From Mactromeris polynyma (taxonomy: Eukaryota > Mollusca > Bivalvia > Venerida > Mactridae): DNA of 64,000 bases. Location of the stretch: the NCBI GenBank assembly GCA_032209605.1, contig JASFXZ010000035.1:6301748-6365747 (forward strand), in the 5' to 3' direction. The notes beneath the pieces are model-generated. The model was not told where the DNA came from. It saw only the letters and a program-made list of their open reading frames with translations, and made no database searches. Shown here piece by piece: positions 12,376 to 25,756 of the stretch (its first letter is position 1; each line of letters opens with the position of its first letter). A program made the translations under genes and the position numbers.

Positions 12376-15359
12376 TTTCATTTTTGGAACAATGAGTTTA
12401 CCAGGGTAGTTACCGAGGCCAACGGTTTAATCATTATCATGATCATGCTAACACATAAAGTGTGTGAAGTGTCGGACTTTATCCGAAATAAGTGAGTAGA
12501 TACTCAAACGCGGGGCTGCTGTAATCCAACAGCTAATCAGCCAAAAGGTGTTTACATAAATACAAAAACGGTAAGATTTGGGCGTTGTTAGCCCCTATTG
12601 TATAATCTAAAGATGTTTGAATAATATCCTCCAAGTGGATCCTGTGGTGAAAATGAATGATATGAAAATATGAACAACAAATTGAAAAAGTGCTGAATCA
12701 TCGTCATATCTCAAATATGCCCTATTGTACTTTATGATTATCATGCTTTCAAAATAGAATTGTCAAAATAATCAGCAACGAAAAAATTAAGTTTTCAGTA
12801 GAAATATCGTGACATAGGGACAATCCAGTCATTTCCTAGGGCTTGTTAAATACTTCAAATCCACTGTGTAATTCTGAAGTGTGTGTAGATCCTATAATAT
12901 TTAAGCTAACTTGTATCACTTAATTAGTGTCAATTTAGATGTTCATTAAATTTATCTCTGGTATGTAACCTTACATGATAACCTGTTGATGTTGGGTGTA
13001 TTAAATGCAGCATTTTATAAGCCACGGAATATAAATGTAATCGAATATTTATTATAAAATAGCTCTACATAGGCTTTATATGTTCATGTCACTTCTTTCT
13101 TCAAACATGACTGCGCTAATGTCTCGCTGTTGAGGGATTTTTATCAGAAAAAGATCGGACATTTGTTAACAAATAATGGTTACAGTGATACAGTATGCTT
13201 ATTACATTAAGTCACTCTAAATTGTGAGATTCCTACAACGTGTCATCATTTTTCGCGACTCTCTCATTCTTTATTTTAAAATATGTTCATTGTTTCGTTA
13301 CTAGGTAACAGTTTGCATTTTGTTTCGTGTAATTGCATCATAAATTATCATAGTGAAGTGTTTAGATGGTTTAGGAACAAACAAAGGACATAAACACCAC
13401 ATCTAACATGCAAATTTTGTACATTGGAACATTTTTATTATGTCAGTAATCGCACGAAAGTGACACTTAGAGTTTATGTCCGTGTACGGACCGTTATTAA
13501 AGCTTAGGCTATATCTCCTTCTTTCTAATTCAGTATCTATGTTTCAAGTTTAACACATTCCAGTCTCCACCGTTTGAATAATAAGACATATTATTATATA
13601 AATGCAGTCTCCATTTTTTAGGAAATCGCATTTGAAGTTTTGAATAGCATTAACTTTTACAAGTTACGGGTTTGTGGAATAAGGATGCACCTTATTTATT
13701 TAACACCCGTAAGCAAATTAATTTATTTATTGACACAAAAGAGTTCATCTAGTCGCCTGAAATACATGGCACCAAAACCTCAGTATCGCCCAACATTCAG
13801 TTACAAATGTTTAGAACAATGGCGACGGAAATTTAACAACTAGTGCGAGTACGCTCCGCAGTCATCGTCACTGCTGGGAAGCTAGTTCTGAGAGTCTGCA
13901 TTAGTTTCCATGGCATTATAACTATTCCATTGCTTTGCTTTGTAGAATTTTGTCATTAGAAGAGTTATAATAGATTGTTCTACACGTACAATGCTGAATG
14001 GAAAGAAATATTCAAATCTTCATCTCATTAGTTACTTATTGTGGGGTATTATGTGTGAGAAATAGAGTATTAAATCCATGATGCCTAAAATATTTAATTT
14101 ATTGAAATCGTTGAATAAGTTCAATAGTTCTGCTATTATACAACACTTATATAATAATATAATAATTGTAGGTAAATTGTTGATCAGTTTGAGAAATATT
14201 TAGTATATTTCTATATTTCCATTTATGCTTATCATCGTTGGTTCATCGACGATCAAAACTCATAAAGCCGATGCGTTTAAAACTCGAATAATTGGTCTGC
14301 TTGAACATAATTTTTTTTAAATAGTCACAACTCATCAAATGCAGCATACAGCCGAGCTTGTCACTAACAAAAAACATATCTCAGTACCTAGCAAACTGTT
14401 TGGCCACAAAACTATGTTCCAAACGAAAATTATCTGTTAGTTTAACTAAAATTCTTCCAATTTATAATTCACCTAGGTAGTTTCTCAAATGTAAAGGAAT
14501 CCAGTCCTCGCGCTAAGATATAAAGTCTTATGTTTAGGAGGTATTTGGGCAGTTGTTTGCCTGTACGTTTAAACAAACTGTTCTGGAAGCTACGGCGTAT
14601 CGTCCTTTCAGTGTAATCGCTCGCATGTTTGTTATGCGCACGTTTGATACGGTTCCGTTCTTCACATTTGTTTTTGTCATTAACATACAATCAAAGCGTT
14701 CTATGTTTAAAGGTTTATTTTTACGAGCAATTAATACCTTCCAACACCTTTTCTTCTGGGTAGACGTCTGTTCTGCTTGCCAAACGTTGTGTATTTAAGT
14801 AAAAACCAGGATGTTCGAAAAGCTAAAAAAGTTAGCATATATATTTTTGAAATACGTATATACTTATCAACGAAGGAAGCCAGATAGCTAGATTGCTAGC
14901 ATATAGTTCACACATCACACACAAAACAGTCTTCTAAGTGATTTAGAAATAAAGTGCTAGACATTTTAACGAGGGTAAAAGTATCGACACTCGTCTGAAG
15001 TCAGCACACACAAAATTGATATCCATTTAATGAAATAGTTTTATAATACATATAATATAACGAGTAGAGAAAAGTAAAATCCAAGAGCTAAATGTCGTAA
15101 CGTACAAAACAGAATTCGAGCCCAGATTTAAACAGTATGTTTGGTGTATTTTCTATTTATTATTTTTTTGTAAAATGTGGAAATTGATTTCTGATGCGGC
15201 ATCTAACCTAGTTCTTACATATATCATGAATAAAGTTCCTGAAAAAAATGTTGATTACCCCATTACCGTTTTCACTTTGCAAACACACTTAGTAGAAAAG
15301 CTAGACGGAATTACTAGCTATCAAGTATGTCTAAAGAATTGAGATCACTTAAAAAGAGC
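12376..15359. other. Intergenic, no gene seen
   Basis: AT-rich sequence with no recognisable gene. Short open frames at 13640-13843 and 14469-14798 show no domain and overlap on opposite strands. A small palindrome containing GTCCGTGTACGGAC lies at about 13478-13491. Confidence 0.5.
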
Positions 15360-15510
15360 GTCCCCAGTTAGCTCAGTTGATAGAGCGCTGACCTGGCACC
15401 CGGTAGCTCCGGGTACGATTCTCGGAAAAGACAGGTCAAGTGATCCTGCGATATTTGGCTAATTTCATCAGTCTACTACCTCAGATCCATGCGGAGAAGT
15501 TAGAACATGT
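15360..15510 (+). repeat. tRNA-derived SINE head
   Basis: The A-box TAGCTCAGTTGATAGAGC at 15369-15386 is well preserved. The B-box GGGTACGATTCT at 15411-15422 is degenerate, having lost the invariant TTCGA. No 3' acceptor strand pairs with the 5' end, which argues against a functional tRNA. The sequence continues into a non-tRNA body containing GCGGAGAAGTT. I interpret it as a SINE. Confidence 0.6.
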
Positions 15511-16685
15511 TGATACTTAATTCCGGGAAAAATTGTTTGAACAACTGAAGAAATGTTGAAAATTGGCGGTAAACGAATAAAAACTGTTAAAGCTAACTGA
15601 GCTAAAGGCATGAGCACATCATATTCGAGGTTTCCGTCAAGTCACTGCATATACATCAACTGGCTTATAATTGATAAAAAAGGATTTGCGTGGTTCGATA
15701 ATAATCTAAAATATGCCTTTAAGACTTTGTCAGTTTTAAAGCATCTCATTCGTTCCATTTATTTACGTGGTGTTGTTTCCACAGAGAGTCTCATGGTTTT
15801 TGATGATAACATACTATCAGGGAGACAAAATACTGCTCAATGAGTCTATAGTCAACATATAATTTTTTTTTACAATTGCTTAAGCAAGACGGGCCAGAGC
15901 AATGTACGAAATATTTTCATTGTTCAATATAAAACACTACATGAGAAGTATTACCCCCTGTGATGTATATATGAGCGCGCTGTGGGGATCTGTGTGCTTG
16001 GGCGATATTCGCTTATAATAAAAGTGTTAATAAATTAAGAAGCCTTTGAACGACTTTGAAATGGACCCTTGTGTGAAGCTTCTCTCCACTCCTGTGAAGG
16101 TTGAAGTGTTGACTTAGTGAGTAATTATGACAAGAGAGAAGGAGCGTAGATCAGCGCACATTTGTCTCATAAAATACTCAACACAACATGTAATTGACAA
16201 TTTAAATATTCGATCAAAGGGTTACATTTTAGGTTGATAAAAATGATAAGTAAAAGGTATTTATAGATAAATATTGCCAAATACTATACGTTCGAGGTTA
16301 CTGTGCGTCACTGGGTTTTTTTTTGGTTTCATGGTCAAATTAAAGCGGGATAATTCTATTAAATGGCCGCGCCTGGCTCAGTATTTTTTTCAGATTAACA
16401 ATTTATAATTACTTTTGAAATTGTAGTAAACTGACATTTAAATAATATTAGTATAAAAGTACGTAGTTGTGTTATATCTGCAATAAGTACATTTTAAACT
16501 AAATCTGAAAGTATTTATAATCGATGTGCTTTGAGTCAAATTAATGACAATATCAAATGCATTTTTAATCACCAGTTTATAATATTCGGGGATATTGGTC
16601 AATGATGAATTATGTATACTTACCATCCTTCAGAGGGAAAATTGGTATTAACGATTAAACGAGTAAAACGAATTAACCATACTTG
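15511..16685. other. Intergenic, no gene seen
   Basis: No recognisable gene. The 77-codon frame at 15610-15843 has no visible domain. Confidence 0.45.
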
Positions 16686-16689
16686 AGAA

Positions 16690-16962
16690 CAAACAATGAG
16701 TAATACGCAATAAATATACTTAAAATGGACATATGTATCCATGGGTAAACGAGTTTTACTCAATAAATATACTTAAAGGGGACATTTGTATCCATGGGTA
16801 AGCGAGTAATACTCAATAAATATACTTAAAAGGGATATTTGTATCCACGGGTAAGCGAGTAATACTCAATAAGTATACTCAAAAGGGCTATTTGTATCCA
16901 CGGGTAAGCGAGTAAAACTCAATAAGTATCCTTAAAAAGGATATTTGTATCCTCGGGTATCA
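16690..16962. repeat. 53-bp tandem repeat, about 5 copies
   Basis: Five units with a 53-bp period, each containing TTTGTATCCATGGGTAAGCG and ACTCAATAAATATACTTAAA. Divergence between units (CATGGG versus CACGGG versus CTCGGG) increases toward the right edge, as in a decaying array. Confidence 0.85.
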
Positions 16963-19165
16963 GATGTCAATCATACTGCATTTCGAATGTTTTTTTATTT
17001 GTGTGTTATTTCAATGAAAGATACACTTCAACATTTTCAGTCTTTACAGAACATATATCTAAACATCTGGTTAATTCAATATTAAGTTCTTACGTGTCAT
17101 TGTGTTAAATCAATCCATAAAAATAAATCTGAATTTAAAAAAATCTGGTTAAACTGGAATACATTGTATTTTGCATAATCCTACATACCCATGAAAATGG
17201 CCCCTACTCAGAAAATTCGTTGAAGGGTTTGGGTAGAAATTTGTAGCAATGTAGTTAACACCAGTAGGACCGTAAAATGATAAATAATTAATTACCTACC
17301 CATCCAAATTTTGCTGGGTAGGGTAATGCCAAACAAACTATTTTTAAAGCAATGCCTAACAGTAAAACGTCACATTTCAATCAAATTTCTGGAGAATATG
17401 CCAAACGCATTGTTGTCGATAATTGATGTCGACTATTGGGGTCGATAATCATTTTCATGGGTTATTTAAAACTCTTGTGACCAGGCCTCACATTCGTTTA
17501 GGTCGTACACGAAATGAGTTAAATTACAATTTACAAGCGTTTTAACAGCCTACGACGAAGGCAAACATCCCGACTGAACAATTTATTTTCTCCTTCAAAG
17601 GACACATTGTACATGTATATGGGAAAAAACTTAGTGTTTATTAAACACCTGTTTAATATGTTAACATGTTTAAGAAAGGATAAAACAGATACACTTGTTA
17701 GATAACCTCACGTCATTAATATAAAATGCCATAATAATAAAACGTTGACGTATATATAAATAGACAATTGACAGATGAAATTATTAAAATATGTGTACTT
17801 AAGAAATATTGCTACTTACTCTTCTTTCGGTAGCAGTTTAGTACCGTTCCCTATAAACATAATTTTGCCGATCACCGTCATTTCCGAATTTCCGTGAGAA
17901 GAACACATCATAAAAATCACACTTGTAAGAAAATAAGGTCCAACCCTCATAGAAATCCACATTTCTTTTTAAAATTCAATTGAATTCTGTTAATCCATGA
18001 GTTTTTATGTCTGAAGTTCAATGTTCAAATCACTTGTTCGCTACGCGGTTCAAAGAAAGTATCTTTGTGTAAATATATTATAATTTACTATCTGTATATA
18101 AATTTATCCATCTTTGAAGTTTTCAAGCGATTCAAACAAATATATTTGCTGTCTATATTGACAAACACGTTCGTTGGCTTAAACAATTTGCTGGAGAGGA
18201 TGCAAAAACTGTAAAAAATATTACATATTTCTCTTAACACTATAGCTTTCGCAGTTGATGGTTTTCAAAATGAGCGTAGTTGAAAAGGGAAAAAAGGTGA
18301 AGACATCGTATATTTAAACAAAATTAATGAGATAAATGCACATAGCGATTATTTCATGCAATATATCATGCTTATCAATGGAGATATTGACTTCAATGTC
18401 GTATCTCAAATTCAGTTTCAAGGCATTAACGTAAAACAGTGTTTATGAATGGAATACCGTAGTAAAAGCCCATCAGAGAACCCGTCTGTATCTGATGGAC
18501 TCCTTTATTCAAACGTAAAAAGGAATTCCATTTAAACTATTATCCATTCCATCATTTTCATGCAAATAAATCCACAATTTTACTACATCAATAGTGTAAC
18601 ATAGAAATTACCAAGTTTATAATTGCACGACTGACAATTCAAAATGTCGTCGTATCAATACACACAAATTATGAAATAAATATGTATTTAATCAACTGAT
18701 CATTTTTTGTATTTTAAACTGACGTCATTAGAATCTAGTTTTATCTAAAAAGAGAATTGTTCTTTCGTACTTGTGAAAGAATTTCGGCACGACTGTAAAT
18801 ATGTTTGTGACAAATAGATAACATTTGAATTTGATTCTCAAGGAAGCGTAGATTTATTCGTTCTTGTAATGCGAACAGAGATTAGTGAATATTTCAAAGC
18901 CTTCTTTAAAGTGATATACCCAGTTTTTAAAAAAAATAGGCAACAATGATAGTAATGATAAAGAATAGTATATTAAACTGACCATTTTGATTGTTGATCC
19001 ACATAAAGCATTAAAAATAGAATTGGAACATTTAAGGTTAAATTTGCCGGACAAATCATTGGAATGCATCGGTTTAATTAATCAAATGTTCACAAGTTTC
19101 CGTAAAAGCTCGACATTGTAAGTAGAAATGTATCCGTCGTAATATTGTCGAATTAAGAACAGTAC
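16963..19165. other. Intergenic with a short TIR-like repeat
   Basis: No gene is seen. Around 17165-17345 a sequence beginning near TTGCATAATCCTACATACCC and ending near GGGTAGGGTAATGCCAAACA has inverted ends. A related half-copy lies at about 41184-41240 in ATXN10 intron 4, so this is a dispersed repeat family. A small fold-back lies at about 18448-18534. Confidence 0.45.
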
Positions 19166-20246
19166 AACCTCTCCAGAGTGGCCTTCTCTTGAGTAACAAC
19201 CTCTCCAGAGTGGCCCCCTCTTGAGTAACAATCTCTCCAGAGTGGCCCTCTCTTGAGTAACAATCTCTCCAGAGTGGCCCTCTCTTGAGTAACAACCTCT
19301 CCAGAATGGCCTTCTCTTGAGTATCAACCTCTCCAGAGTGGCCTTCTCTTGAGTAACAACCTCTCCAGAGTGGCCCTCTCTTGAGTAACAACCTCTCCAG
19401 AGTGGCCCTCTCTTGAGTAACAATCTCTCCAGAGTGGCCCTCTCTTGAGTAACAATCTCTCCAGGGTGGCCTTCTCTTGAGTAACAACCTCTCCAGAGTG
19501 GCCCTCTCTTGAGTAACAACCTCTCCAGAGTGGCCTTCTCTTGAGTAACAACCTCTCCAGAGTGGCCCTCTCTTGAGTAACAATCTCTCCAGAGTGGCCC
19601 TCACTTGAGTAACAACCTCTCTAGAGTGGCCCTCTCTTGAGTAACAACCTCTCCAGAATGGCCTTCTCTTGAGTAGCAACCTCTCCAGAGTGGCCTTCTC
19701 TTGAGTAGCAACCTCTCCAGAGTGGCCCTCTCTTGAGTAACAACCTCTCCAGAGTGGCCCTCTCTTGAGTAACAGCCTCTCCAGAATGGCCCTCTCTTGA
19801 GCAACATCCTCTCCAGAGTGGCCCTCTCTTGAGCAACAACCTCTCCAGAGTGGCCCTCTCTTGAGTAGCAACCTCTCTATATTGGCCCTCTCTTGAGTAA
19901 CAACCTCTCCAGAGTGGCCCTCTCTTGAGTAACAACCTCTCCAGAGTGGCCCTCTCTTGAGTAGCAACCTCTCCAGAGTGGCCTTCTCTTGAGTAACAAC
20001 CTCTCCAGAGTGGCCCTCTCTTGAGTAGCAACCTCTCCAGAGTGGCCCTCTCTTGAGTAACAACCTCTCCAGAGTGGCCCTCTCTTGAGTAACAACCTCT
20101 CCAGAGTGGCCCTCTCTTGAGTAGCAACCTCTCCAGAGTGGCCTTCTCTTGAGTAACAACCTCTCCAGAGTGGCCCTCTCTTGAGTAACAACCTCTCCAG
20201 AGTGGCCCTTTCTTGACTAACAACCTCTCCAGAGTGGCCCTCTCTT
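19166..20246. repeat. 32-bp minisatellite, about 34 copies
   Basis: A tandem array with a 32-bp period and core CTCTCCAGAGTGGCCCTCTC followed by TTGAGTAACAAC. Most copies are near-identical; recurrent variants are GTAGCAAC, CCTTCTC and AGAATGG. Since 32 is not a multiple of three, the minus strand cycles through three frames in a 96-bp super-period that happens to contain no stop. That produces long open frames reading CYSREGHSGEVVTQ. An inverted single copy of the core (CTCTGGAGAGATTGTAC) sits downstream at about 20371-20387. Confidence 0.93.
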
Positions 20247-20451
20247 TAACTACATTAATATTTTTTCCTGTAGTGAAATAAAGTCATGTGAGAATTTTAT
20301 ATTAATTTAACCTCTCTAGAAGCAACAACCTATTAGCAACAACCAAACTTTGCATTCCTAAAGGGTTTTGCTCTGGAGAGATTGTACTTTAATCATTTAA
20401 ACTTCAAGTCCTTCTATAGATCGAATGTGACAGGTAACACGTGACGTTAAA

Positions 20452-20528
20452 GGAGGCGCAGTGGTCGAGGGGTAAAGCGCCTGACTCCTGATTCGAAGGT
20501 CGTGAGTTCGAGCTTCGCGATGAGCGGG
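20452..20528 (+). repeat. tRNA-like SINE head
   Basis: An A-box GTGGTCGAGGGGTAAAGC (20461-20478) and a B-box GAGTTCGAGCTT (20504-20515) at tRNA-like spacing. The 5' GGAGGCG has no pairing partner at the 3' end, so a functional tRNA is unlikely and a SINE or tRNA pseudogene is preferred. Confidence 0.55.
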
Positions 20529-21119
20529 GTTTAATTACGAACTACACAATCCATAAATTACTGTTGTACATAAGTACTGGATGGTAGCCAGGAAACAGTC
20601 GTCGAGAAGGATTAGTATACGTTGTAAGAACTTGTTTCACAATCGATGTAAAATAAATAGAGGATCATATAGATCGAACGTGTCTATATCAACTTTCGCG
20701 CTATATCAAAGTTCGGGTTGCGCACGTTTTAGCCAAATTAGCAATGATATTTAGAAAAGTAGTTATTTATTCAAGAATTCAACATAGCCAAGTGCCGTCC
20801 TTTATTGTTTAACCAACTTAGTTGGGTACCTTTAAATCCATATTGTAGATAAACTTGACAATTTTAATCTCGGACAGAAAAGAACCTTTATGCAAAACCA
20901 AACTTTGACTTTTGTGGAATATCTGTTTTACAATTGATGTATACGGTAAGAATGCGAACAGATTTTAGACATTTTAAATCATGATATTTACCCAAAATGT
21001 CTATTATCTGTCATTCATAGACACGACATTCCAGTTTGCATGCATCCGTTGTGGAAGACACAAAAATGAACATTTTATTGAACACTAATCTATCGACAAT
21101 TCGCCGATATGATATAACA
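20529..21119. other. Intergenic, no gene seen
   Basis: AT-rich sequence with no recognisable gene or repeat. Confidence 0.4.
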
Positions 21120-21480
21120 ATGTCAGGCCCATACTATACTGGTCAAAAGAGACAACCCACCATTTTGTATTATGAGAATCTTAACTACATTATGACAAAG
21201 TGATCTCAAATCGAGGTACGTGATTTTGGTGTGTTGTTTTCGAGAGCTCAGTTCTTGTAACGGATTACTGCAATCGACAACAACAGACCACATATCCGGT
21301 AGCATCTTAGAAACTACTGTAAACCTAGAAATTATTTCCCGCGTTTTAAGTTAGCCAAGTTTCTAGCTATTGTTATTGTCAATTGCCATTTTGCTCTAAG
21401 TACTAGTATATGGCGATCAGGCTTATATGTGAAATAGTCCTGGCTGGATAGCTCTTTTGACCAGTACAGCTATATGGCAT
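21120..21480. mobile_element. TIR element, TACTGGTCAAAAGAG family (no internal array)
   Basis: TACTGGTCAAAAGAG at 21137-21151 recurs as a perfect inverted 15-mer at 21452-21466. The left internal segment (about 21137-21232) is clearly related, with scattered differences, to 33789-33880 in ATXN10 intron 7, including CACCATTT and ACTACATTAT blocks. That relative has similar but diverged ends and carries a 26-bp tandem array. No coding capacity or clear target duplication is seen here. Confidence 0.6.
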
Positions 21481-21675
21481 TAGTATGTTGGAGAGCCGGA
21501 ATATTTCTCTCCAGAACAATGTGAACATTCAACAATGTTTGCAATTCTAAATAGGAAAACCAAGCCAAAACTAAACGTTTGGTGGAAATGACAAATTAAA
21601 ACTGTATTACACCTCAGTTATCAAACGTATGGTATTGTATATTAAATATGCACAAAACTGGCCGATATTGACTTG

Positions 21676-21747
21676 ATTGATACCGGGTGGAGAGACTAGA
21701 TTGATACCGGGTGGAGAGACTAGATTGATACCGGGTGGAGAGACTAG
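21676..21747. repeat. 24-bp tandem triplication
   Basis: Three identical 24-bp copies of a unit containing GATACCGGGTGGAGAGACTA. Their identity suggests a very recent duplication. Confidence 0.9.
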
Positions 21748-24700
21748 ATAGAAACATCTTCATGTTGATTTTCATGAACTATTTCGCAGTTAAAATGGAT
21801 TATTATTACACCGTATGTGAAGAAATAAAACTTATGCAAATCTTTATATAATACAGCAATAAAAAGTATAGTTTTGACGACCATTAAGGCTATTCAATAT
21901 GAAACTAATGCCCGTCGTATATAATGTTATATGCTAATTTCGTGGGTGGTGAATGGCTTAAAGTCAGACGATAACGCCGGTAATTAAATGAAAATAGAAT
22001 AATGTTTTTTCGTTATTATCCCAAAAACAGATGTAGCATGTAATGACGACTGCATTTTTTGAATAAACAATGTCTCGGAAATGAAGAAAGGAGCGCGTAT
22101 GTCTTCTTAGTAACCTACAGACGAAGCGAATTTCCCATCCTAAAAATGGAATATAAATGGTAAGTATTATTTGAACACAGGACTGCTTGGTTCTTATTAA
22201 ATCACAGATTGTTCGAATTAGAACTGACCTAGTAAATCCGATTTGTTTTGAGAATGCATTTTATGGAACCCTAGCTCAAATTTAGTTGCGTCGTCTTATA
22301 AACTAATTCGTCATAGAGCGTCTTTATATAGCAAGCGCCACTTACAGTCGCATCCGGTAATTTTTAGAGATATTTCAAAAAGTCTAACTGACTTGATATA
22401 TTAAATCCAACACAATTGTAGAATATCCAAATAGCAATTAACACTTTAATCATTTTAAATCGATTGATGATTAACATTTCCAAAAGTTTCAGTAGATTTC
22501 ACAACTGACTGAATGTAACAACCGCACCGTCCGCGACAAGCGTCCCAGTAACATTGACTGTTCGGGCGGGTCGTCTGCGAGTTATGACGATACGATGGTG
22601 GTATCATTTCAAAAAAATAAGACCGTTTATAATAAATGTCTGCAAAGATAAGTTATTTGTATACAAATATGTTAATACCCATAAATATGGAAATATTCAA
22701 TTTGTAACGTGATATCCGGGAATCATATCCAACCATTGGGTGGCCTAATAATCACATAGCTGTCTTTTTAGTTGGCAGAATTTAACATTTATCTGTGAGA
22801 TGAAGGAGTGACGTTTTATGTTATAAATATGGTTTTACGATTCGGTGACAAATTTCAATTCTATGCATTTAGAGTACACAAGCTGCGACGGTTAGGGAGG
22901 GCATTTGTTATGTCCATAAATGATGTAAAATATGAAATATTTGCGGTTAGAATTGTTCTATCTAGTCATCTTAAGGGACTATATGAAAGCTTGAACTGCT
23001 TGACTGGATTGTACATTTTACTTACATATTCAATATAACATATTTTATCAATTTTACTTTATAACTGTTTGATGACGTCACCGGTCTGGGGTATTATGTT
23101 GCTCTGGGTAGTACCGGTGCATATGTAGATGACAAGTATATGTAAGAGAAACAATTTTCGGACATTTTAGAAGCAATCCAGTTTTTGCTGACGGTATGCC
23201 TATACCCTAGATTTATGTCAACAAACAAGCGCTTGCATGAATCGAATGCCGAATCTAGCTAAACAAACTAGTCTAAAATTCGTATTCTCAAATACGAATA
23301 TTTACCCAGAGTCATAACAGTTTGTCTAGTAGGGCTACAGCCGTGTTTTATGTCATTTTATGTACTAGACAGAAAGACATACCGAGATGGTCCTTCTTCT
23401 TCACCCAGTCTTGTTCAAGGTCATCTGGGCACCCGCATATATCGCTGTCAGAATTATCTAGAAAACTGGTGGCAAAAACATACCGATTGAAATAGTAAAA
23501 TGGTGACAAAAGTCGGTTTCAGAAGACTGGTAACACAGGGGCAACGTTCTTGCGGTAACAAAATGAGCACTTTTCAGCCTTTGTGTATGGAAACAATTAA
23601 GTGAACGACAAACCAAGTTAAAGCAATCTCGATATTCATTCAATTTATGGTAAAACACAGGGAGTTATGTTTCTTACTGTACTTAGATAAACTCTACCAA
23701 ATGTTTCACAGTATAAAAGTCATACCATTCTTTGTTTGTGATGTGCCTCTTCGCTTTATGACAAATGTTGTAACCGAACGCTTTCGACAAAATATCTTGA
23801 ACACCACATAACAAAATGTGTATGTAAAGAATAGTTATATAGAACTTATATAATTATATGCATACCCGTTTTTAGATAGTATTACTATCGTAACAAGGCA
23901 CGACTAGCTAGATAGAGAATATTCAATCGAATATACGAAAAGCATTGTGTTTCAAGAGACATTTGGTATATCGAAAAACAGTATTTCTTTTATAATTTTA
24001 GAAATTTTGCTTAAATGCTATTTTATTTTAAGTGTGAGATTGTGATTAAGAAATGTCAAGAATGTTTCAAAATATTCACACAAATGCCGCAAATAGTGAC
24101 TATGAAACATTTCTAATTTTACATCAACCAACACAAATTTGTGTAATCTATCAATATTTTACTTAAAATGTCCATTTAAACCCCAATATTGATCGTTAAT
24201 GCTTTTTTCGAAACTTCTGCATTATCCGGAATATTCCCATATTTAACAATTTCTTAACTTGTCGACCGGTTAGTTAAACCTAATTTCTCTCGTTGTCGTT
24301 TACACTTGCTGTTCCCGTGTTCATGAATAAATCCAATCTGACATGTGTACTTAAATCGATGACGTCTCCTAATATGCCAACACCTGATTGCGCTGTGGCA
24401 CAAATGAGATTCCGTAGGAAATCGCACACGATTGCAAATTCTTCATATTTAATGTTCAAAACTGACGGGCTTCATAATTTACAAAAGTTAAGAAACATGA
24501 GACAATGTCATTGAAACGTATCATATTATTTGGGAAGTGAAAAGGGTAAACCGGAACTCCACTTTATATGACCCGAGCTTTGATCACGACCTTATAGTCG
24601 AGTGGTTTGTGCTACGAAAGTGTAAACAATGTCCTATAATGAATCTTAAAGAGTAACGACGTCTCAGGCGCGTAGCTACCTGTATGCAAAATACACAGTT

Positions 24701-25182
24701 GCGTACACAGGGTTAACAAAACAATAGAAACAAGAATTCCAAGGATAAAAAAATCAACGGTAAAGCATTTTTATGGACTTTATGGACATAATATAATACT
24801 CTTCAGCACTAACTCTATTGCTTGTGAAAATGTCACCTTAATTCTAGAAAACAGAAATGTTCGGGTAAGAATGCCAGACTCCTCTCGATTGCTTGCGTAC
24901 ACATTCTACCAGCTCTGGCTACGCCCTTGCACGTGTAAGTATTTATTGCAGTCAGGAGGACACGTGCATTTTAACGTTAACACGTCGGATCGCCGCAGCG
25001 TCTCAATAAAAACGTGCCATTGAACCAAGTGACGAGAATTACACGAACACTTTAAGTCATTAGCGGCAATGTAATTGTCTACAACGCTGTTTGTAAGAAA
25101 TAAAATGACCATTCAATTTAAAACGAATTGAACCATACATTTAAATTACAAGTTAAATGCATGTAAAATATATAACTCACAT
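21748..25182. other. Intergenic, no confident gene
   Basis: No confident gene. On the minus strand 23383-23465 looks exon-like: an acceptor CCACCAG, an 83-nt open segment that reads an acidic and cysteine-containing peptide (DNSDSDICGCPDD), and a donor GTATGT. I could not link it to other exons. Possible inverted ends (GGCGCGTAGCTACC near 24668 and CTGGCTACGCCC near 24915) hint at an old TIR element. Confidence 0.4.
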
Positions 25183-25191
25183 ACTAGATGA

Positions 25192-25747
25192 TAATCCGAG
25201 ACTTCTCTGACCCTATAGCCTTTTTTTTTTTTTTTGCGGCGTAGGGTCAGAGGAACTCCTATAGTAAAAACCCGGGGATTACTGAAAACCACACAGTCGT
25301 GTAGTCGTATACTTTCAACGGTGTATGTGGCGTTTGGTCTCATTTTAACGAGAAGTTAGCCGAACAAATCGGTAAATTGATATTTAATTTACCAATCTGC
25401 ATCGATCACGTGACAGCCAGGTGCTTTGACCCAAATACATATTTACATGAAGAAAATTAATTTTTTAGCTTACTCTGAAAAGGATTGACCGTTACAAAGT
25501 ATAAAAGGTTTTCAAAACAAATGTTACGGTTTAGATAGGTTAATTAATATATTGATAATAGATGTATATGCTTGAAATGTTAATCCAATGAATGTTTACA
25601 TAGATATATTGATTTAAAGTTCCTCTCCCGCGCGGGAGAGGAAATCCCCGGGTTTTTACTATAGGAGTTCCTCTGACCCTAACCAGCAACATGAAATATC
25701 AAAACTCGTAAAAGGGGCTGGTTTAGGGACAGAAAAGGCTCGGATTA
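25192..25747. mobile_element. Non-autonomous TIR element with 9-bp target duplication (Mutator-like)
   Basis: A 556-bp element starting TAATCCGAG and ending CTCGGATTA, flanked by perfect 9-bp direct repeats ACTAGATGA at 25183-25191 and 25748-25756. The outer inverted ends extend about 28 bp with mismatches. Inside lies a perfect 39-bp inverted pair (25242-25280 and 25643-25681). A perfect 24-bp palindrome centred on CCGCGCGG lies at 25620-25643. A poly(T) run sits at about 25221-25235. There is no transposase frame. A 9-bp duplication is characteristic of Mutator-superfamily elements, so a fold-back MULE derivative is the best reading. Confidence 0.85.
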
Positions 25748-25756
25748 ACTAGATGA

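Noticed and set aside
15360..15433. A functional tRNA gene
   Set aside because: The A-box is good but the B-box lacks TTCGA and no acceptor stem pairs; a SINE head is more likely. The same holds for 20452-20528.
19074..20223. 361-codon minus-strand frame reading CYSREGHSGEVVTQ repeats as a gene
   Set aside because: It follows a 32-bp array that is open in all three minus frames; there is no unique domain and no purifying pattern.
24668..24927. hAT-like element with GGCGTAGC ends
   Set aside because: The inverted ends are short and imperfect, and flanking 8-mers do not match, so it is only mentioned and not called. The pair at 7333-7576 has the same problem.
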